The notes under the pieces were generated by a model. That model searched no databases. It was not told the DNA's origin and was given only the letters and a program-made list of their open reading frames with translations. Below, piece by piece: positions 1 through 7,365 of a DNA stretch of 38,004 nt. A program made the translations under genes and the position numbers. The DNA comes from Mycobacterium sp. E1747 (GTDB lineage Bacteria > Actinomycetota > Actinomycetes > Mycobacteriales > Mycobacteriaceae): assembly GCF_001667775.1 (NCBI RefSeq), contig NZ_LZJI01000107.1, positions 1-38,004 of the forward strand, written 5' to 3'. The stretch's first letter is position 1, and the number at the start of each line of letters is the position of its first letter.

Positions 1-2
1 AC

Positions 3-989
3 CTGGCGCTGGCCGCCGAACGCGCCGAGTCCGTCGTCGTGATGCGGGAGGGCGTCGTGGTGGACTCCGGTGCGGCGCGGTCGATCTTGCGCAACCCCAA
101 GCACGAGTACACCCGGCGGCTGGTGGCCGCTGCGCCGTCGCTTACGGTGCAGGGCCCCGCCCGGCCCCGTCCGGCTGAGCACGGCGCGTCCGACGACATC
201 CTGGTCGCCTCGGAGCTGACGAAAGTTTACCGCGAGTCACGCGGTGCGCCGTGGCGGCGTGCGAATTTTCGTGCGGTGGACGGGGTTTCGTTCCGGCTGC
301 GGCGGGCCAGCACCCTGGCGATCGCCGGTGAGTCGGGTTCGGGCAAATCCACGCTGGCGCGGATGGTGCTCGGCCTGCTGGAGCCAAGCTCGGGCACCGT
401 CGTGTTCGACGGCACCCACATCGATGCCACATTGAACTCCGACCAGCAACTGGCCTTCCGGCGGCGGGTGCAGCCGATCTTCCAAAACCCCTACAGCAGC
501 CTGGATCCCATGTACACGGTGTTCCGCGCCGTCGAGGAACCGCTGCGCATCCACCGGGTCGGCGACCGCCGGCAGCGCGAGCGTGCGGTGCGCCACCTGG
601 TCGACCAGGTGGCCCTGCCCTCGTCGGTACTGGGGCGGCTGCCCCGCGAGCTGTCGGGCGGTCAACGGCAGCGGGTGGCGATCGCCCGGGCACTGGCGCT
701 GCGGCCCGAGGTGCTGGTCTGCGACGAGGCGGTCTCCGCGCTCGACGTCCTGGTGCAGGCGCAGATATTGGAATTGCTGGCCGACCTGCAATCCGAGCTG
801 GGCCTCACCTACCTGTTCATCAGCCACGACCTGGCGGTGATCCGGCAGATCGCCGACGAAGTCCTGGTGATGCGCGCCGGCCGCGTGGTGGAGCGGGGCG
901 CCGCCGAGGAATTGTTCACCCGGCCCCGGCACGAATACACCCGCCAGCTGCTGGAGGCCATCCCGAAGGTGCCGGCATCCGACCGTTGA
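3..989 (+). CDS. dppD: Peptide ABC transporter ATP-binding protein, C-terminal part (DppD-like)
   Basis: The gene enters from outside the window; the reading frame is open from base 3, so the start is not visible. The first ~45 residues match the end of a first ABC domain, including an HEYTRRL segment typical of OppD/DppF proteins. A complete second ABC domain follows: Walker A GESGSGKST, Q-loop in PIFQNPYSSLDP, signature LSGGQRQR, Walker B VLVCDEAVSALD and H-loop FISHD, then a second HEYTRQLLEAIP tail. Two fused ABC domains in one chain fit mycobacterial DppD (Rv3663c, about 548 residues), which energises dipeptide/oligopeptide (and reportedly heme) import at the inner membrane. The Fic-like gene follows 22 bases downstream on the same strand. 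The family call is secure; the exact substrate is inferred from synteny. Confidence 0.9.
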   Translation: MALAAERAESVVVMREGVVVDSGAARSILRNPKHEYTRRLVAAAPSLTVQGPARPRPAEHGASDDILVASELTKVYRESRGAPWRRANFRAVDGVSFRLRRASTLAIAGESGSGKSTLARMVLGLLEPSSGTVVFDGTHIDATLNSDQQLAFRRRVQPIFQNPYSSLDPMYTVFRAVEEPLRIHRVGDRRQRERAVRHLVDQVALPSSVLGRLPRELSGGQRQRVAIARALALRPEVLVCDEAVSALDVLVQAQILELLADLQSELGLTYLFISHDLAVIRQIADEVLVMRAGRVVERGAAEELFTRPRHEYTRQLLEAIPKVPASDR

Positions 990-1011
990 AGCCGGGATAG
1001 GTTGGCAACCT

Positions 1012-1770
1012 GTGACCGCTGATCCGCTGGCTCCGCTGATGGAGTTGCCGGGCGTCGCCGAGGCCAGTGACCGGGCCCGGGACGCCCTGGGTCGCGCCCA
1101 TCGCCACAAGGCGAACCTGCGTGGCTGGCCGGTGACCGCCGCCGAGGCGGCGTTGCGGGCTGCCCGCGCCTCGTCGGTGTTGGACGGCGGCCCCGTGCGG
1201 CTGGACGACCTCGCCGATTCGGCGATCGTCAGTGATCCGGTGTTCGGCGGGGCGCTGCGGGTGGCCCAGGCGCTGGAGGGCGGCGAGGGTCCCCTGGTCG
1301 GGATTTGGCGGCGGGCCCCGCTGCAGGCGCTCGCGCGACTGCACATGCTGGCGGCGGCCGACCAGGTCGACGAGGACCGGCTGGGCCGCCCGCGCGCCGA
1401 TGCCGGCCTCGGGCCGCGGCTGGAGTTGCTGGCGAGGTTGGTCAGCGGCGGCACCCAGGCCCCGGCACCGGTAATCGCCGCGGTCGCGCACGGCGAGCTC
1501 TTGACGTTGCGGCCGTTCGGCAGCGCGGACGGTGTGGTGGCCCGCGCGGCGTCACGGTTGGTGACCATCGCCAGCGGGCTGGATCCCCACGGTTTAGGGG
1601 TGCCGGAGGTCAGTTGGATGCGCCAGCCCGCGGACTATCGCGATGCGGCCCAGGGCTTTGCGGACGGAACGCCGGCCGGAGTAGGGGCCTGGCTGGTCCT
1701 CTGTTGCCGGGCGATGCGCGCCGGCGCGCAGGAGGCGTTGACGATCGCGGAGTCGGTGTCGAGCCGGTAG
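1012..1770 (+). CDS. Conserved protein with a degenerate Fic (Fido) motif, Rv3662c-like
   Basis: 252 residues from a GTG start 22 bases after the ABC gene. The product is alanine-rich, soluble and has no signal peptide. Residues 166-178 read LRPFGSADGVVAR, which lines up with the canonical Fic core H-P-F-x-D/E-G-N-G-R-x-x-R. The catalytic His is Arg167, the Asn position is Asp173 and the first Arg is Val175, while Pro168, Phe169, Gly174 and a downstream Arg178 persist. A helix containing AHGELL precedes it, as in Fic folds. Canonical Fic enzymes transfer AMP or similar groups to proteins; with these substitutions this one is unlikely to do so in the standard way. It corresponds by position to M. 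tuberculosis Rv3662c (unknown function). The Fic relationship is my inference from the motif. Confidence 0.8.
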   Translation: MTADPLAPLMELPGVAEASDRARDALGRAHRHKANLRGWPVTAAEAALRAARASSVLDGGPVRLDDLADSAIVSDPVFGGALRVAQALEGGEGPLVGIWRRAPLQALARLHMLAAADQVDEDRLGRPRADAGLGPRLELLARLVSGGTQAPAPVIAAVAHGELLTLRPFGSADGVVARAASRLVTIASGLDPHGLGVPEVSWMRQPADYRDAAQGFADGTPAGVGAWLVLCCRAMRAGAQEALTIAESVSSR

Positions 1771-1805
1771 CTGAATCGGCAGCCGGCGCCGCCGAAAACG
1801 TCACC

Positions 1806-1854
1806 GGACAATGCAAAGCGGGCGGCGACCCCAAGGATTCGGTCCGCCGCCCGC
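1806..1854 (-). terminator. Intrinsic terminator of the Ms1-like RNA
   Basis: Arms 1818-1830 and 1841-1854 form a 13-bp GC-rich stem with a single-base bulge and a 10-base loop. Read on the minus strand, the hairpin is followed by CUUUGCAUUGU, a short U-rich tail. Confidence 0.7.
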
Positions 1855-2124
1855 TAACACGGGACTCGGTTACCATGCGTGCATTTCGGGGCTGCGTGGG
1901 TTGGCCTCGGCGATCTTGCGGTACTTCCGGTTGCAACCCCACCCAAAGGGCCGTCGACGCCGTCCATATTTCGCAATTACGCAGGCCCGCAACACTTCTG
2001 CCATTATCGCGGCTATGACTCCGCGTGGGTGCCGAGCACCGTGCTGGGCGCCCGGATCGGGAGATCGAACCTTCTCTTCCGAATCGACCTAGGCCTCACC
2101 GGGCTTCCGTGGTTCCTTTGTACT
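1812..2124 (-). ncRNA. Ms1 / MTS2823-type small RNA (RNA polymerase-binding)
   Basis: This 436-base gap (1771-2206) carries no convincing gene. On the minus strand it has a promoter-like pair (TTGCAA, 18 bases, TAAGGG), about 310 bases of leader-like sequence and a strong GC hairpin followed by a U-rich stretch. It lies directly downstream of the SerB-like HAD gene on the same strand, the position I recall for M. tuberculosis MTS2823 (downstream of Rv3661, about 300 nt). That RNA is the homologue of M. smegmatis Ms1, which binds core RNA polymerase in stationary phase. Length, strand and position all agree. The identification rests on synteny plus promoter and terminator, not on an alignment; both ends are estimates. 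Confidence 0.72.
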
Positions 2125-2130
2125 ACTAGA

Positions 2131-2160
2131 CCCTTAGCGCAGCAAGGCCCAATTTTGCAA
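2131..2160 (-). promoter_or_regulatory. Candidate sigma-A promoter of the Ms1-like RNA
   Basis: On the minus strand a -35 element TTGCAA (2155-2160) is separated by 18 bases from a -10 element TAAGGG (2131-2136), predicting a start near 2124. A strong housekeeping promoter is expected for an abundant sRNA. Confidence 0.5.
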
Positions 2161-2206
2161 AAGTTGCGAACCGATGCGGAAATGCGTTTGCTGCGAAACG
2201 CTTGGG

Positions 2207-3052
2207 CTAGAACGCGAAGCGGCGCAGCAGCGAATAGGTGACCGCGCCGGCGGCCAACGCACTGACGCCCACCGCGGCGGTCGTCGCGATCGCGGCGCCC
2301 GACGGCGCCGGGATGCGGTCGCGCAGCGACACCGGCCGGGAGAAGGACAGCACCGGCCAACCGCGCTCGACGGCTTCCCGGCGTAGCCCTCGGTCGGGGT
2401 TCACCACGCTGGGGTGGCCGACGGATTCGAGCATCGGCAGGTCGGTGATCGAGTCGGAGTAGGCGTAGCAATGCTCCAGCGGGTAGCCCTCGCGGGCGGC
2501 CAGCTCGCGGATCGCCTGCACCTTGCCCTCGCCGTAGCAATAGAACGCTATTTCACCGGTGTACCGACCGTCCTCGACGACCATCCGGGTGGCCATCGCG
2601 TGGGTGGCGCCGAGGGCGCGGGCGATAGGCGCCACGATCTCCTCGCCGGAGGCTGAGACGACGACCACGTCGCGGCCGCACAGCTTGTGCGCGGCGATTA
2701 GGTCCGCGGCTTCAGCGAAAACCAGCGGGGTCATGATGTCGTGCAGCGTTTCGTTGACGATCGACTTGACCTGTTCCACGTCCCAACCGGCGACCATGTT
2801 CGTCATGTGGACGCGCATCCGGTCCATCTGGTCATGATCGGCACCGGAGAGCAGATAGATGAACTGGGCGTAGCTGGATTTGAGCACGGCGCGGCGGTTG
2901 AGCAGTCCTTGGTTGAAGAAGGGTTTGCTGAAAGCCAGCGTGCTGGACTTGGCGATGATGGTCTTGTCCAGGTCGAAGAAAGCCGCTGTGCGGGCGCGGG
3001 GAGCCGTGGTTGCCGACGCGTGCTGCTCCGCGGCCGGGTCGAAGACGGTCAC
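2207..3052 (-). CDS. HAD-superfamily SerB-like phosphatase (Rv3661-like)
   Basis: 281 residues from GTG at 3052. This start is preferred because it begins just before the conserved HAD domain, as I recall for Rv3661; the frame stays open further upstream. HAD motif I is AAFFDLDKTII (nucleophile Asp and second Asp), motif II is VVVSASGEE, and a GEGK lysine region and motif III/IV YSDSITDLPML follow, so all catalytic parts are present. The C-terminus ends in a hydrophobic segment (IATTAAVGVSALAAGAVTY) followed by LLRRFAF, suggesting a tail anchor in the membrane. The family includes phosphoserine phosphatases and small-molecule phosphatases; the substrate is unknown. It is divergent from the 6C RNA and directly upstream of the Ms1-like RNA. 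Confidence 0.88.
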   Translation of the reverse strand: MTVFDPAAEQHASATTAPRARTAAFFDLDKTIIAKSSTLAFSKPFFNQGLLNRRAVLKSSYAQFIYLLSGADHDQMDRMRVHMTNMVAGWDVEQVKSIVNETLHDIMTPLVFAEAADLIAAHKLCGRDVVVVSASGEEIVAPIARALGATHAMATRMVVEDGRYTGEIAFYCYGEGKVQAIRELAAREGYPLEHCYAYSDSITDLPMLESVGHPSVVNPDRGLRREAVERGWPVLSFSRPVSLRDRIPAPSGAAIATTAAVGVSALAAGAVTYSLLRRFAF

Positions 3053-3205
3053 CGCCCCAGCATAGGTGGGTCGTCCGCCCGGGCTGCGGTTCTGGGACCG
3101 AAATGGCCGCTCAGCGACGTGAGACCGGCCGTAACGCCGGCGTTTTTGCGGCTCAACGTGTTCTTTCATGGAAAGAGCTATTGCGTTACCGCGGCTTGTC
3201 ATGTG

Positions 3206-3211
3206 TATAGT
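3206..3211 (+). promoter_or_regulatory. -10 element of the 6C small RNA promoter
   Basis: TATAGT at 3206-3211, near-consensus for mycobacterial sigma-A, predicts a start at about 3217, a few bases before the structured 6C RNA. A TTGCGT at 3181-3186 is a possible -35 with a long 19-base spacer. Confidence 0.6.
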
Positions 3212-3216
3212 AAGCA

Positions 3217-3314
3217 TTACTCGGCCTTAGCCGAGGGTGCATCAGCCCGACCCCCCGGGGCTGATGCACGACGACCCTCGCCTCCTCCCCCCCTGGCGGG
3301 GGTCGTCCCTTTTC
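3217..3314 (+). ncRNA. 6C small RNA (B11 type)
   Basis: Two 12-bp stems each carry a C-rich loop. Stem one pairs 3237-3248 with 3258-3269 perfectly around a 9-base loop containing six consecutive C. Stem two pairs 3271-3282 with 3295-3306, with one U-G pair, around a 12-base loop containing seven consecutive C. A UUUU run at 3310-3313 follows stem two, making it the terminator. Two C-rich loops of at least six C define the actinobacterial 6C RNA family (Rfam 6C; B11/ncRv13660c in M. tuberculosis, 93 nt, between Rv3660c and Rv3661). The position between ssd and the HAD gene matches. The loops pair with G-rich ribosome-binding regions of target mRNAs in M. smegmatis. A small hairpin at 3220-3235 overlaps the outer part of stem one and may be an alternative fold. 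Confidence 0.92.
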
Positions 3315-3384
3315 TGGGGTCAGATCCGCCCACGCCGGACCATATACCGCGGTCGTTCGATTGGTTGCGGGCTTTTAGCCTCCG

Positions 3385-3412
3385 GTGTGCACGCCGATGT
3401 GTTTGTGCACAC
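3385..3412. repeat. 8-bp inverted repeat upstream of ssd
   Basis: GTGTGCAC at 3385-3392 and GTGCACAC at 3405-3412 are perfect inverted arms separated by 12 bases. Each arm also contains the palindrome GTGCAC, so the pair can be read as direct or inverted half-sites spaced about 18 bp, as for a dimeric regulator. It lies 71 bases before the ssd start and is a possible operator of the Tad operon. Confidence 0.45.
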
Positions 3413-3482
3413 TCGCGTCTCTCTCCACAAATGCCCAGTCTGGGACTGGTGTCCAACATCGCGAGCCCGCAGAGTGGGGCCC

Positions 3483-4583
3483 GTGACGAGCTCCTCGCAG
3501 TCCGAAGCGGCGGCTGCCGCGGGCGTCCTCGCGGTGTTGGCGGACCCCGAGTTGCGCCGCGAATTGGAGCGCGTGGCCGCCGCCGTCGGCGTCCGGGTGG
3601 TCCACGCGGGCGAGGCCGTGAGCCGCAAAACCTGGTCGGCGGCCACGGCGGTTGTGCTGGACGAGGCGGCGGCCGAGCGGTGCGGGCGGGCGGCGCTACC
3701 TCGCCGCGCTCACGTGACCGTGCTGACGGCATCCGACCCGCCGGCCGCGACGTGGGCGGCGGCCGTCGCGGTCGGTGCCGCGCAGGTGCTGCGGCTGCCC
3801 GAACGCGAGCGCGACATGGTCCGCGCTCTCGCCGAGGCGGCGGAATCGTCACGCGACGACGGGACGCGCGGCGCGGTCATCGCCGTCATCGGGGGGTGCG
3901 GCGGGGCCGGCGCTTCGACCCTGGCGGTCGGCCTGTCGCACGTGGCCGCCGACGCGCTGCTGGTGGACCTCGACCCATGGGGCGGTGGGATCGATTTACG
4001 GCTGGGCGCCGAGCACGCGGCGGGCCTGCGCTGGCCGGACCTGGCGCTGCAGGACGGCCGGCTCACCTGGTCGGCCGTGCGGGATGCGTTGCCGCGGCTC
4101 CACGGAGTCAGCGTGCTCTCCGGTACCCGGCGCGGAGGCGATTTGGCGGCCGGGCCCGTGCACGCCATCATCGACGCCGGCCGCCGCGGCGCGGTGACGG
4201 TGGTCTGCGACCTGCCGCGTCGTCTGACCGATGCGGCGCACGCCGCACTGGATGCCGCGGACCTCGTCGTCGTGGTCAGCCGCTGCGATGTGCCCGCGTG
4301 CGCCGCGACGGGCGCACTGGCGCCGGTGCTCGCCGCGATGAACCCCAACGTCGGATTGGTGGTACGGGGTCCGTCGCCAGGAGGGTTGCGGGCGGCCGAG
4401 ATCGCCGATATCACCGGGCTGCCGTTACTGGCGTCCGTGAAAGCGCAACCCCAGGTGGCCGAGCAGCTGGAGCGCGGCGGACTGCGCCTGGGGCGGCGTT
4501 CCGCGCTCGCGGAGGCGGCCCGGCAGGTGTTGGCGGTGCTGCCGCGCGCGCCCGGGCCGGCGCGAAAAGGCAGGGCAGCGTGA
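3483..4583 (+). CDS. ssd: Ssd, CpaE/MinD-like septum-site/pilus-assembly ATPase-like protein
   Basis: 366 residues from GTG at 3483, chosen because the following residues begin the conserved N-terminal receiver-like domain (AVLADPELRRELERVAAAVG). The second half is a MinD/ParA-like P-loop domain. The deviant Walker A region is VIGGCGGAGAST (about residues 136-147), LLVDLDPWGGGIDLRLG follows, and VVVVSRCDVPA is the distal strand. The classical KGGxGKT lysines are not present, so ATP hydrolysis is doubtful. CpaE/TadZ proteins localise Tad pili, and the M. tuberculosis orthologue Rv3660c (Ssd) was reported to affect septum formation. The gene heads a run of overlapping tad genes; its TGA overlaps the next GTG start by 4 bases. 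Confidence 0.9.
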   Translation: MTSSSQSEAAAAAGVLAVLADPELRRELERVAAAVGVRVVHAGEAVSRKTWSAATAVVLDEAAAERCGRAALPRRAHVTVLTASDPPAATWAAAVAVGAAQVLRLPERERDMVRALAEAAESSRDDGTRGAVIAVIGGCGGAGASTLAVGLSHVAADALLVDLDPWGGGIDLRLGAEHAAGLRWPDLALQDGRLTWSAVRDALPRLHGVSVLSGTRRGGDLAAGPVHAIIDAGRRGAVTVVCDLPRRLTDAAHAALDAADLVVVVSRCDVPACAATGALAPVLAAMNPNVGLVVRGPSPGGLRAAEIADITGLPLLASVKAQPQVAEQLERGGLRLGRRSALAEAARQVLAVLPRAPGPARKGRAA

Positions 4584-5740
4584 GTGGTTCATTGATCGAC
4601 CGGGTGCGGGAACGGCTGGCCGCCGAATCCGCGCCGCTGGGGCCCAACGTCGTGGCCGCCGCGATCCGGGCCGAGTCCGGCGGCATGCTCGGTGACACCG
4701 AGGTGCTCGCCAACCTGCGGCTGCTGCAGACCGAGCTGACCGGCGCCGGCATTCTCGAGCCGTTGTTGTGCGCGGACGGCACCACCGATGTGTTGGTCAC
4801 TGCGCCCGACGCGGTCTGGATCGACGACGGAAACGGCTTGCGGCGCACGCAGGTTCGATTCGCCGACGAGGCGGCGGTACGGCGCCTGGCGCAGCGGCTG
4901 GCGCTGGCGGCGGGTCGCCGGCTGGACGACGCGCAGCCGTGGGTCGATGGCCAACTCACCGGGATCGGCGCCGGGTTCGCGGTGCGATTGCACGCCGTGC
5001 TGCCGCCGGTGGCGGCCGCGGGCACGTGCCTGTCGTTGCGGGTGCTGCGGCCGGCCAGTCAGGACCTGACGGCGCTCCTGGCGGCGGGCGCGTTGGCGCC
5101 CGAGTCCGCCGCGATGGTCGCCGACATCATCGCAGCCCGGTTGGCCTTCCTGGTGTGCGGCGGAACCGGAGCGGGCAAGACGACGCTGTTGGCGGCGATG
5201 CTCGGTGCGGTCGCGCCCGCCGAGCGGATCGTCTGCGTCGAGGATGCCGCCGAGCTGGCGCCCCGGCACCCGCACCTGGTGAAGCTCGTCGCGCGGTGCG
5301 CGAACGTCGAAGGCGTCGGCGAAGTTCCGGTGCGCCAACTCGTTCGCCAGGCCCTGCGGATGCGCCCGGACCGCATCGTGGTCGGCGAGGTGCGGGGCGC
5401 CGAGGTGGTGGATCTGCTCGCGGCGCTGAACACGGGCCACGATGGGGGAGCGGGTACCGTGCACGCGAACAACCCGGCCGAGGTCCCCGCCCGGCTGGAG
5501 GCGCTGGGCGCGCTGGGTGGTCTCGATCGCGCGGCGCTGCACAGTCAGCTCGCCGCGGCGGTCCAGGTGCTGTTGCATGTCGCGCGCGACCGAAACGGGC
5601 GGCGCAGGCTCGGCGAGGTCGCCGTGCTGCGCCCGATCGCGGGGCGGGTGCGGGCGGTCACGGTGTGGCGTGCCGACGAAGGCATGACCGGCGATGCCGA
5701 GCTTCTGCATCGCTTGCTGCGGAGCCGGATGCCGGCATGA
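4580..5740 (+). CDS. tadA: TadA/CpaF-type pilus assembly and secretion ATPase
   Basis: 386 residues; the GTG start lies in a GTGA overlap with the ssd stop. The product is a VirB11/GspE-family ATPase: an N-terminal domain (to about residue 170), then Walker A GGTGAGKTT with Lys200, an Asp-box region VCVEDAAELAP, Walker B RPDRIVVGEVRGAE and a His-box GHDGGAGTVHANNP. It would form a cytoplasmic hexamer that powers assembly of the Flp-like pilin encoded downstream. It corresponds to Rv3659c. The next gene overlaps its stop by ATGA. The frame is open far upstream of 4580, but codon usage and the overlap support this start. Confidence 0.93.
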   Translation: MSGSLIDRVRERLAAESAPLGPNVVAAAIRAESGGMLGDTEVLANLRLLQTELTGAGILEPLLCADGTTDVLVTAPDAVWIDDGNGLRRTQVRFADEAAVRRLAQRLALAAGRRLDDAQPWVDGQLTGIGAGFAVRLHAVLPPVAAAGTCLSLRVLRPASQDLTALLAAGALAPESAAMVADIIAARLAFLVCGGTGAGKTTLLAAMLGAVAPAERIVCVEDAAELAPRHPHLVKLVARCANVEGVGEVPVRQLVRQALRMRPDRIVVGEVRGAEVVDLLAALNTGHDGGAGTVHANNPAEVPARLEALGALGGLDRAALHSQLAAAVQVLLHVARDRNGRRRLGEVAVLRPIAGRVRAVTVWRADEGMTGDAELLHRLLRSRMPA

Positions 5741-6537
5741 ACGGCCCAGTAAGCGCCGCACTGCTGCTGGCGCTCGCACTCGTCGTCCTTCCGCCGTCAC
5801 CGCGGCGCCGCCTGGCGCCGCCGGCGTCAAATCGTCGGTGCCGCCCGTTCGCCGGGCCGCGCGGGGCGGCCTGCCTTGCCGCGGTCCTCCTGGGTGCGGC
5901 CGTGCTGCTGCCCCTGACGACGGTGATCGCCGTCGCGATCGTGAGCGCGACCGCGAACCTGCGCTATCGCCGCCGCGACCGCATCCGGCGCGCCCAGCGC
6001 GAAGGGGAGGCGCTCGAAGGCGCGCTCGACGTGTTGGTCGGCGAGCTGCGCGTCGGCTCCCACCCGGTGCGCGCGTTCGAAGTGGCCGCCGGCGAAACCG
6101 TCGGCTCGGTGGCGGAGTCATTCCGGGCTGTCGCTGCCCGGGCCAGGTTGGGGGCCGACGTCGCGGCCGGCCTGCGTGCCGCGGTGACATCGTCTGTCCT
6201 GCCCGCGCATTGGGATCGCCTCGCGCTGTGCTGGCAACTGGCCAGCGAGCATGGCCTGGCGATAGCCACCCTGATGCGCGCCGCGCAGCGCGATATCGCA
6301 GAGCGGCAACGGTTTTCCGCGAGGGTGACGTCGAACATGGCGGGCGCGCGTGCAACCGCGGCGATCCTCGCGGCCCTGCCGGCGCTCGGCGTGCTGCTGG
6401 GCCAGCTGATCGGCGCGCGACCGCTGGCCTTCCTGCTCAACGGGCGCGCGGGCGGCTGGTTGATGGTCGTGGGTTCGACGCTGGCCTGCGGCGGCCTGTT
6501 GTGGGCCGACCGCATCACCGATCGGCTCGGGACGTGA
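5737..6537 (+). CDS. tadB: TadB-like type II secretion system F-family membrane protein
   Basis: 266 residues, ATG in an ATGA overlap with tadA. There is a hydrophobic N-terminus (ALLLALALVVLPP), a membrane hairpin near residues 48-72 and a cytoplasmic region with the T2SSF pattern (EGALDVLVGELRVGSHPVRAF ending in alanine-rich helices). Two C-terminal membrane segments follow (AAILAALPALGVLLGQLIGA and GGWLMVVGSTLACGGLLWAD). It is the inner-membrane platform on which TadA acts and corresponds to Rv3658c. The stop overlaps the tadC start. Confidence 0.88.
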   Translation: MNGPVSAALLLALALVVLPPSPRRRLAPPASNRRCRPFAGPRGAACLAAVLLGAAVLLPLTTVIAVAIVSATANLRYRRRDRIRRAQREGEALEGALDVLVGELRVGSHPVRAFEVAAGETVGSVAESFRAVAARARLGADVAAGLRAAVTSSVLPAHWDRLALCWQLASEHGLAIATLMRAAQRDIAERQRFSARVTSNMAGARATAAILAALPALGVLLGQLIGARPLAFLLNGRAGGWLMVVGSTLACGGLLWADRITDRLGT

Positions 6538-7124
6538 CCACGGCGGCGGTCCTGCTGGCGATGGCGGCCTGGATCGGCCCCGGCCCGGCGCTGGTGCGGG
6601 GGCGCGCCGGGGTGCCCGGCCGCGGACATCGGCCGCGCCCGGGGCGCGGGCCGGCGAACGGCCCCGATCCGTTGGCGGTCGCATCCTGCCTCGACGTGCT
6701 GGCCGTGTGCCTGGGCGCCGGCATGGCCGTGGCCACGGCCGCGTCCGCCGCCGCGGCGTCCGCCCCGCCCGCGCTGGCCAGCGTGCTGCGGCGCGCCGCC
6801 GACCTGCTGGCGCTGGGCGCCGATCCTGTTGTCGCATGGACCATCACGCCGCGGGCGCAGGAGTCCGCCCCTCAGGTTGCGGCGTTGCTGCGGCTGGCCC
6901 GGCGTTCGGCGGCGTCGGGGGCGGCGCTGGCCGAGGGGGTCGCCGAGTTGGCCGCGGAGTCTCGGCACGACGCCGCGCAGGCGGCCACCGCCGCCGCCGA
7001 ACGCGCCGGGGTGCTGATCGCCGGGCCGCTCGGCTTGTGCTTCCTGCCGGCATTCGTGTGCCTGGGGATCGTGCCGGTGGTGGCCGGGCTCGCCGGTCGG
7101 GTCTTGCAATCGGGATTATGGTGA
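6534..7124 (+). CDS. tadC: TadC-like type II secretion system F-family membrane protein
   Basis: 196 residues from GTG in a GTGA overlap with tadB. A hydrophobic N-terminus (AAVLLAMAAWIGPGPALV) is followed by an Arg/Gly/Pro-rich linker, then a T2SSF-like domain with LDVLAVCLGAGMAVATA and repeated alanine-rich helices. It ends in a membrane hairpin (GPLGLCFLPAFVCLGIVPVVAGLAG). It pairs with TadB as the second platform subunit and corresponds to Rv3657c. It is short for the family, as is usual for this compact actinobacterial Tad locus. Its last codons overlap the candidate pilin start at 7118. Confidence 0.85.
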   Translation: MTTAAVLLAMAAWIGPGPALVRGRAGVPGRGHRPRPGRGPANGPDPLAVASCLDVLAVCLGAGMAVATAASAAAASAPPALASVLRRAADLLALGADPVVAWTITPRAQESAPQVAALLRLARRSAASGAALAEGVAELAAESRHDAAQAATAAAERAGVLIAGPLGLCFLPAFVCLGIVPVVAGLAGRVLQSGLW

Positions 7125-7342
7125 AGGGAAGGGAAATATTGCTGCACAACATGTTTCGAGAGCTGATCGCGCGCGTTACGGTCGTGGTGTCCGACGAGTC
7201 GGGCATGTCCACGGTCGAATACGCCATCGGCACGGTGGCTGCGGCCGCCTTCGGCGCGATCCTGTACACCGTCGTGACCGGGGACTCCATCGTGTCGGCG
7301 CTGACCAACATCATCGGTCGCGCGCTCAACACGAAGGTCTAG
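7118..7342 (+). CDS. Flp-like pilin (DUF4244 family)
   Basis: Up to 74 residues. A type IV prepilin cleavage motif is visible in DESGMSTVEYAIG: cleavage after Gly would leave Met at +1 and Glu at +5. It is followed by one hydrophobic helix (TVAAAAFGAILYTVVTG). This is the probable major pilin of the operon, comparable to Rv3656c. Start choice is uncertain. ATG 7118 overlaps tadC, but a purine-rich GAAGGGAAGGG (7122-7134) lies ideally before an in-frame TTG at 7139, and ATG 7151 is also possible. All give the same mature pilin. No prepilin peptidase gene is in the window. Confidence 0.85.
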   Translation: MVKGREILLHNMFRELIARVTVVVSDESGMSTVEYAIGTVAAAAFGAILYTVVTGDSIVSALTNIIGRALNTKV

Positions 7343-7365
7343 CCAGCGGTGCGGGCGCCAGCACC

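Noticed and set aside
1811..2241. Small plus-strand reading frames in the gap after the Fic-like gene
   Set aside because: Composition is not gene-like and the region is better explained by the minus-strand Ms1-type RNA.
2741..4579. A very long plus-strand reading frame upstream of tadA
   Set aside because: It runs out of frame through ssd and antisense to the HAD gene; GC-rich DNA gives long spurious frames. The tadA start at 4580 fits the GTGA overlap.
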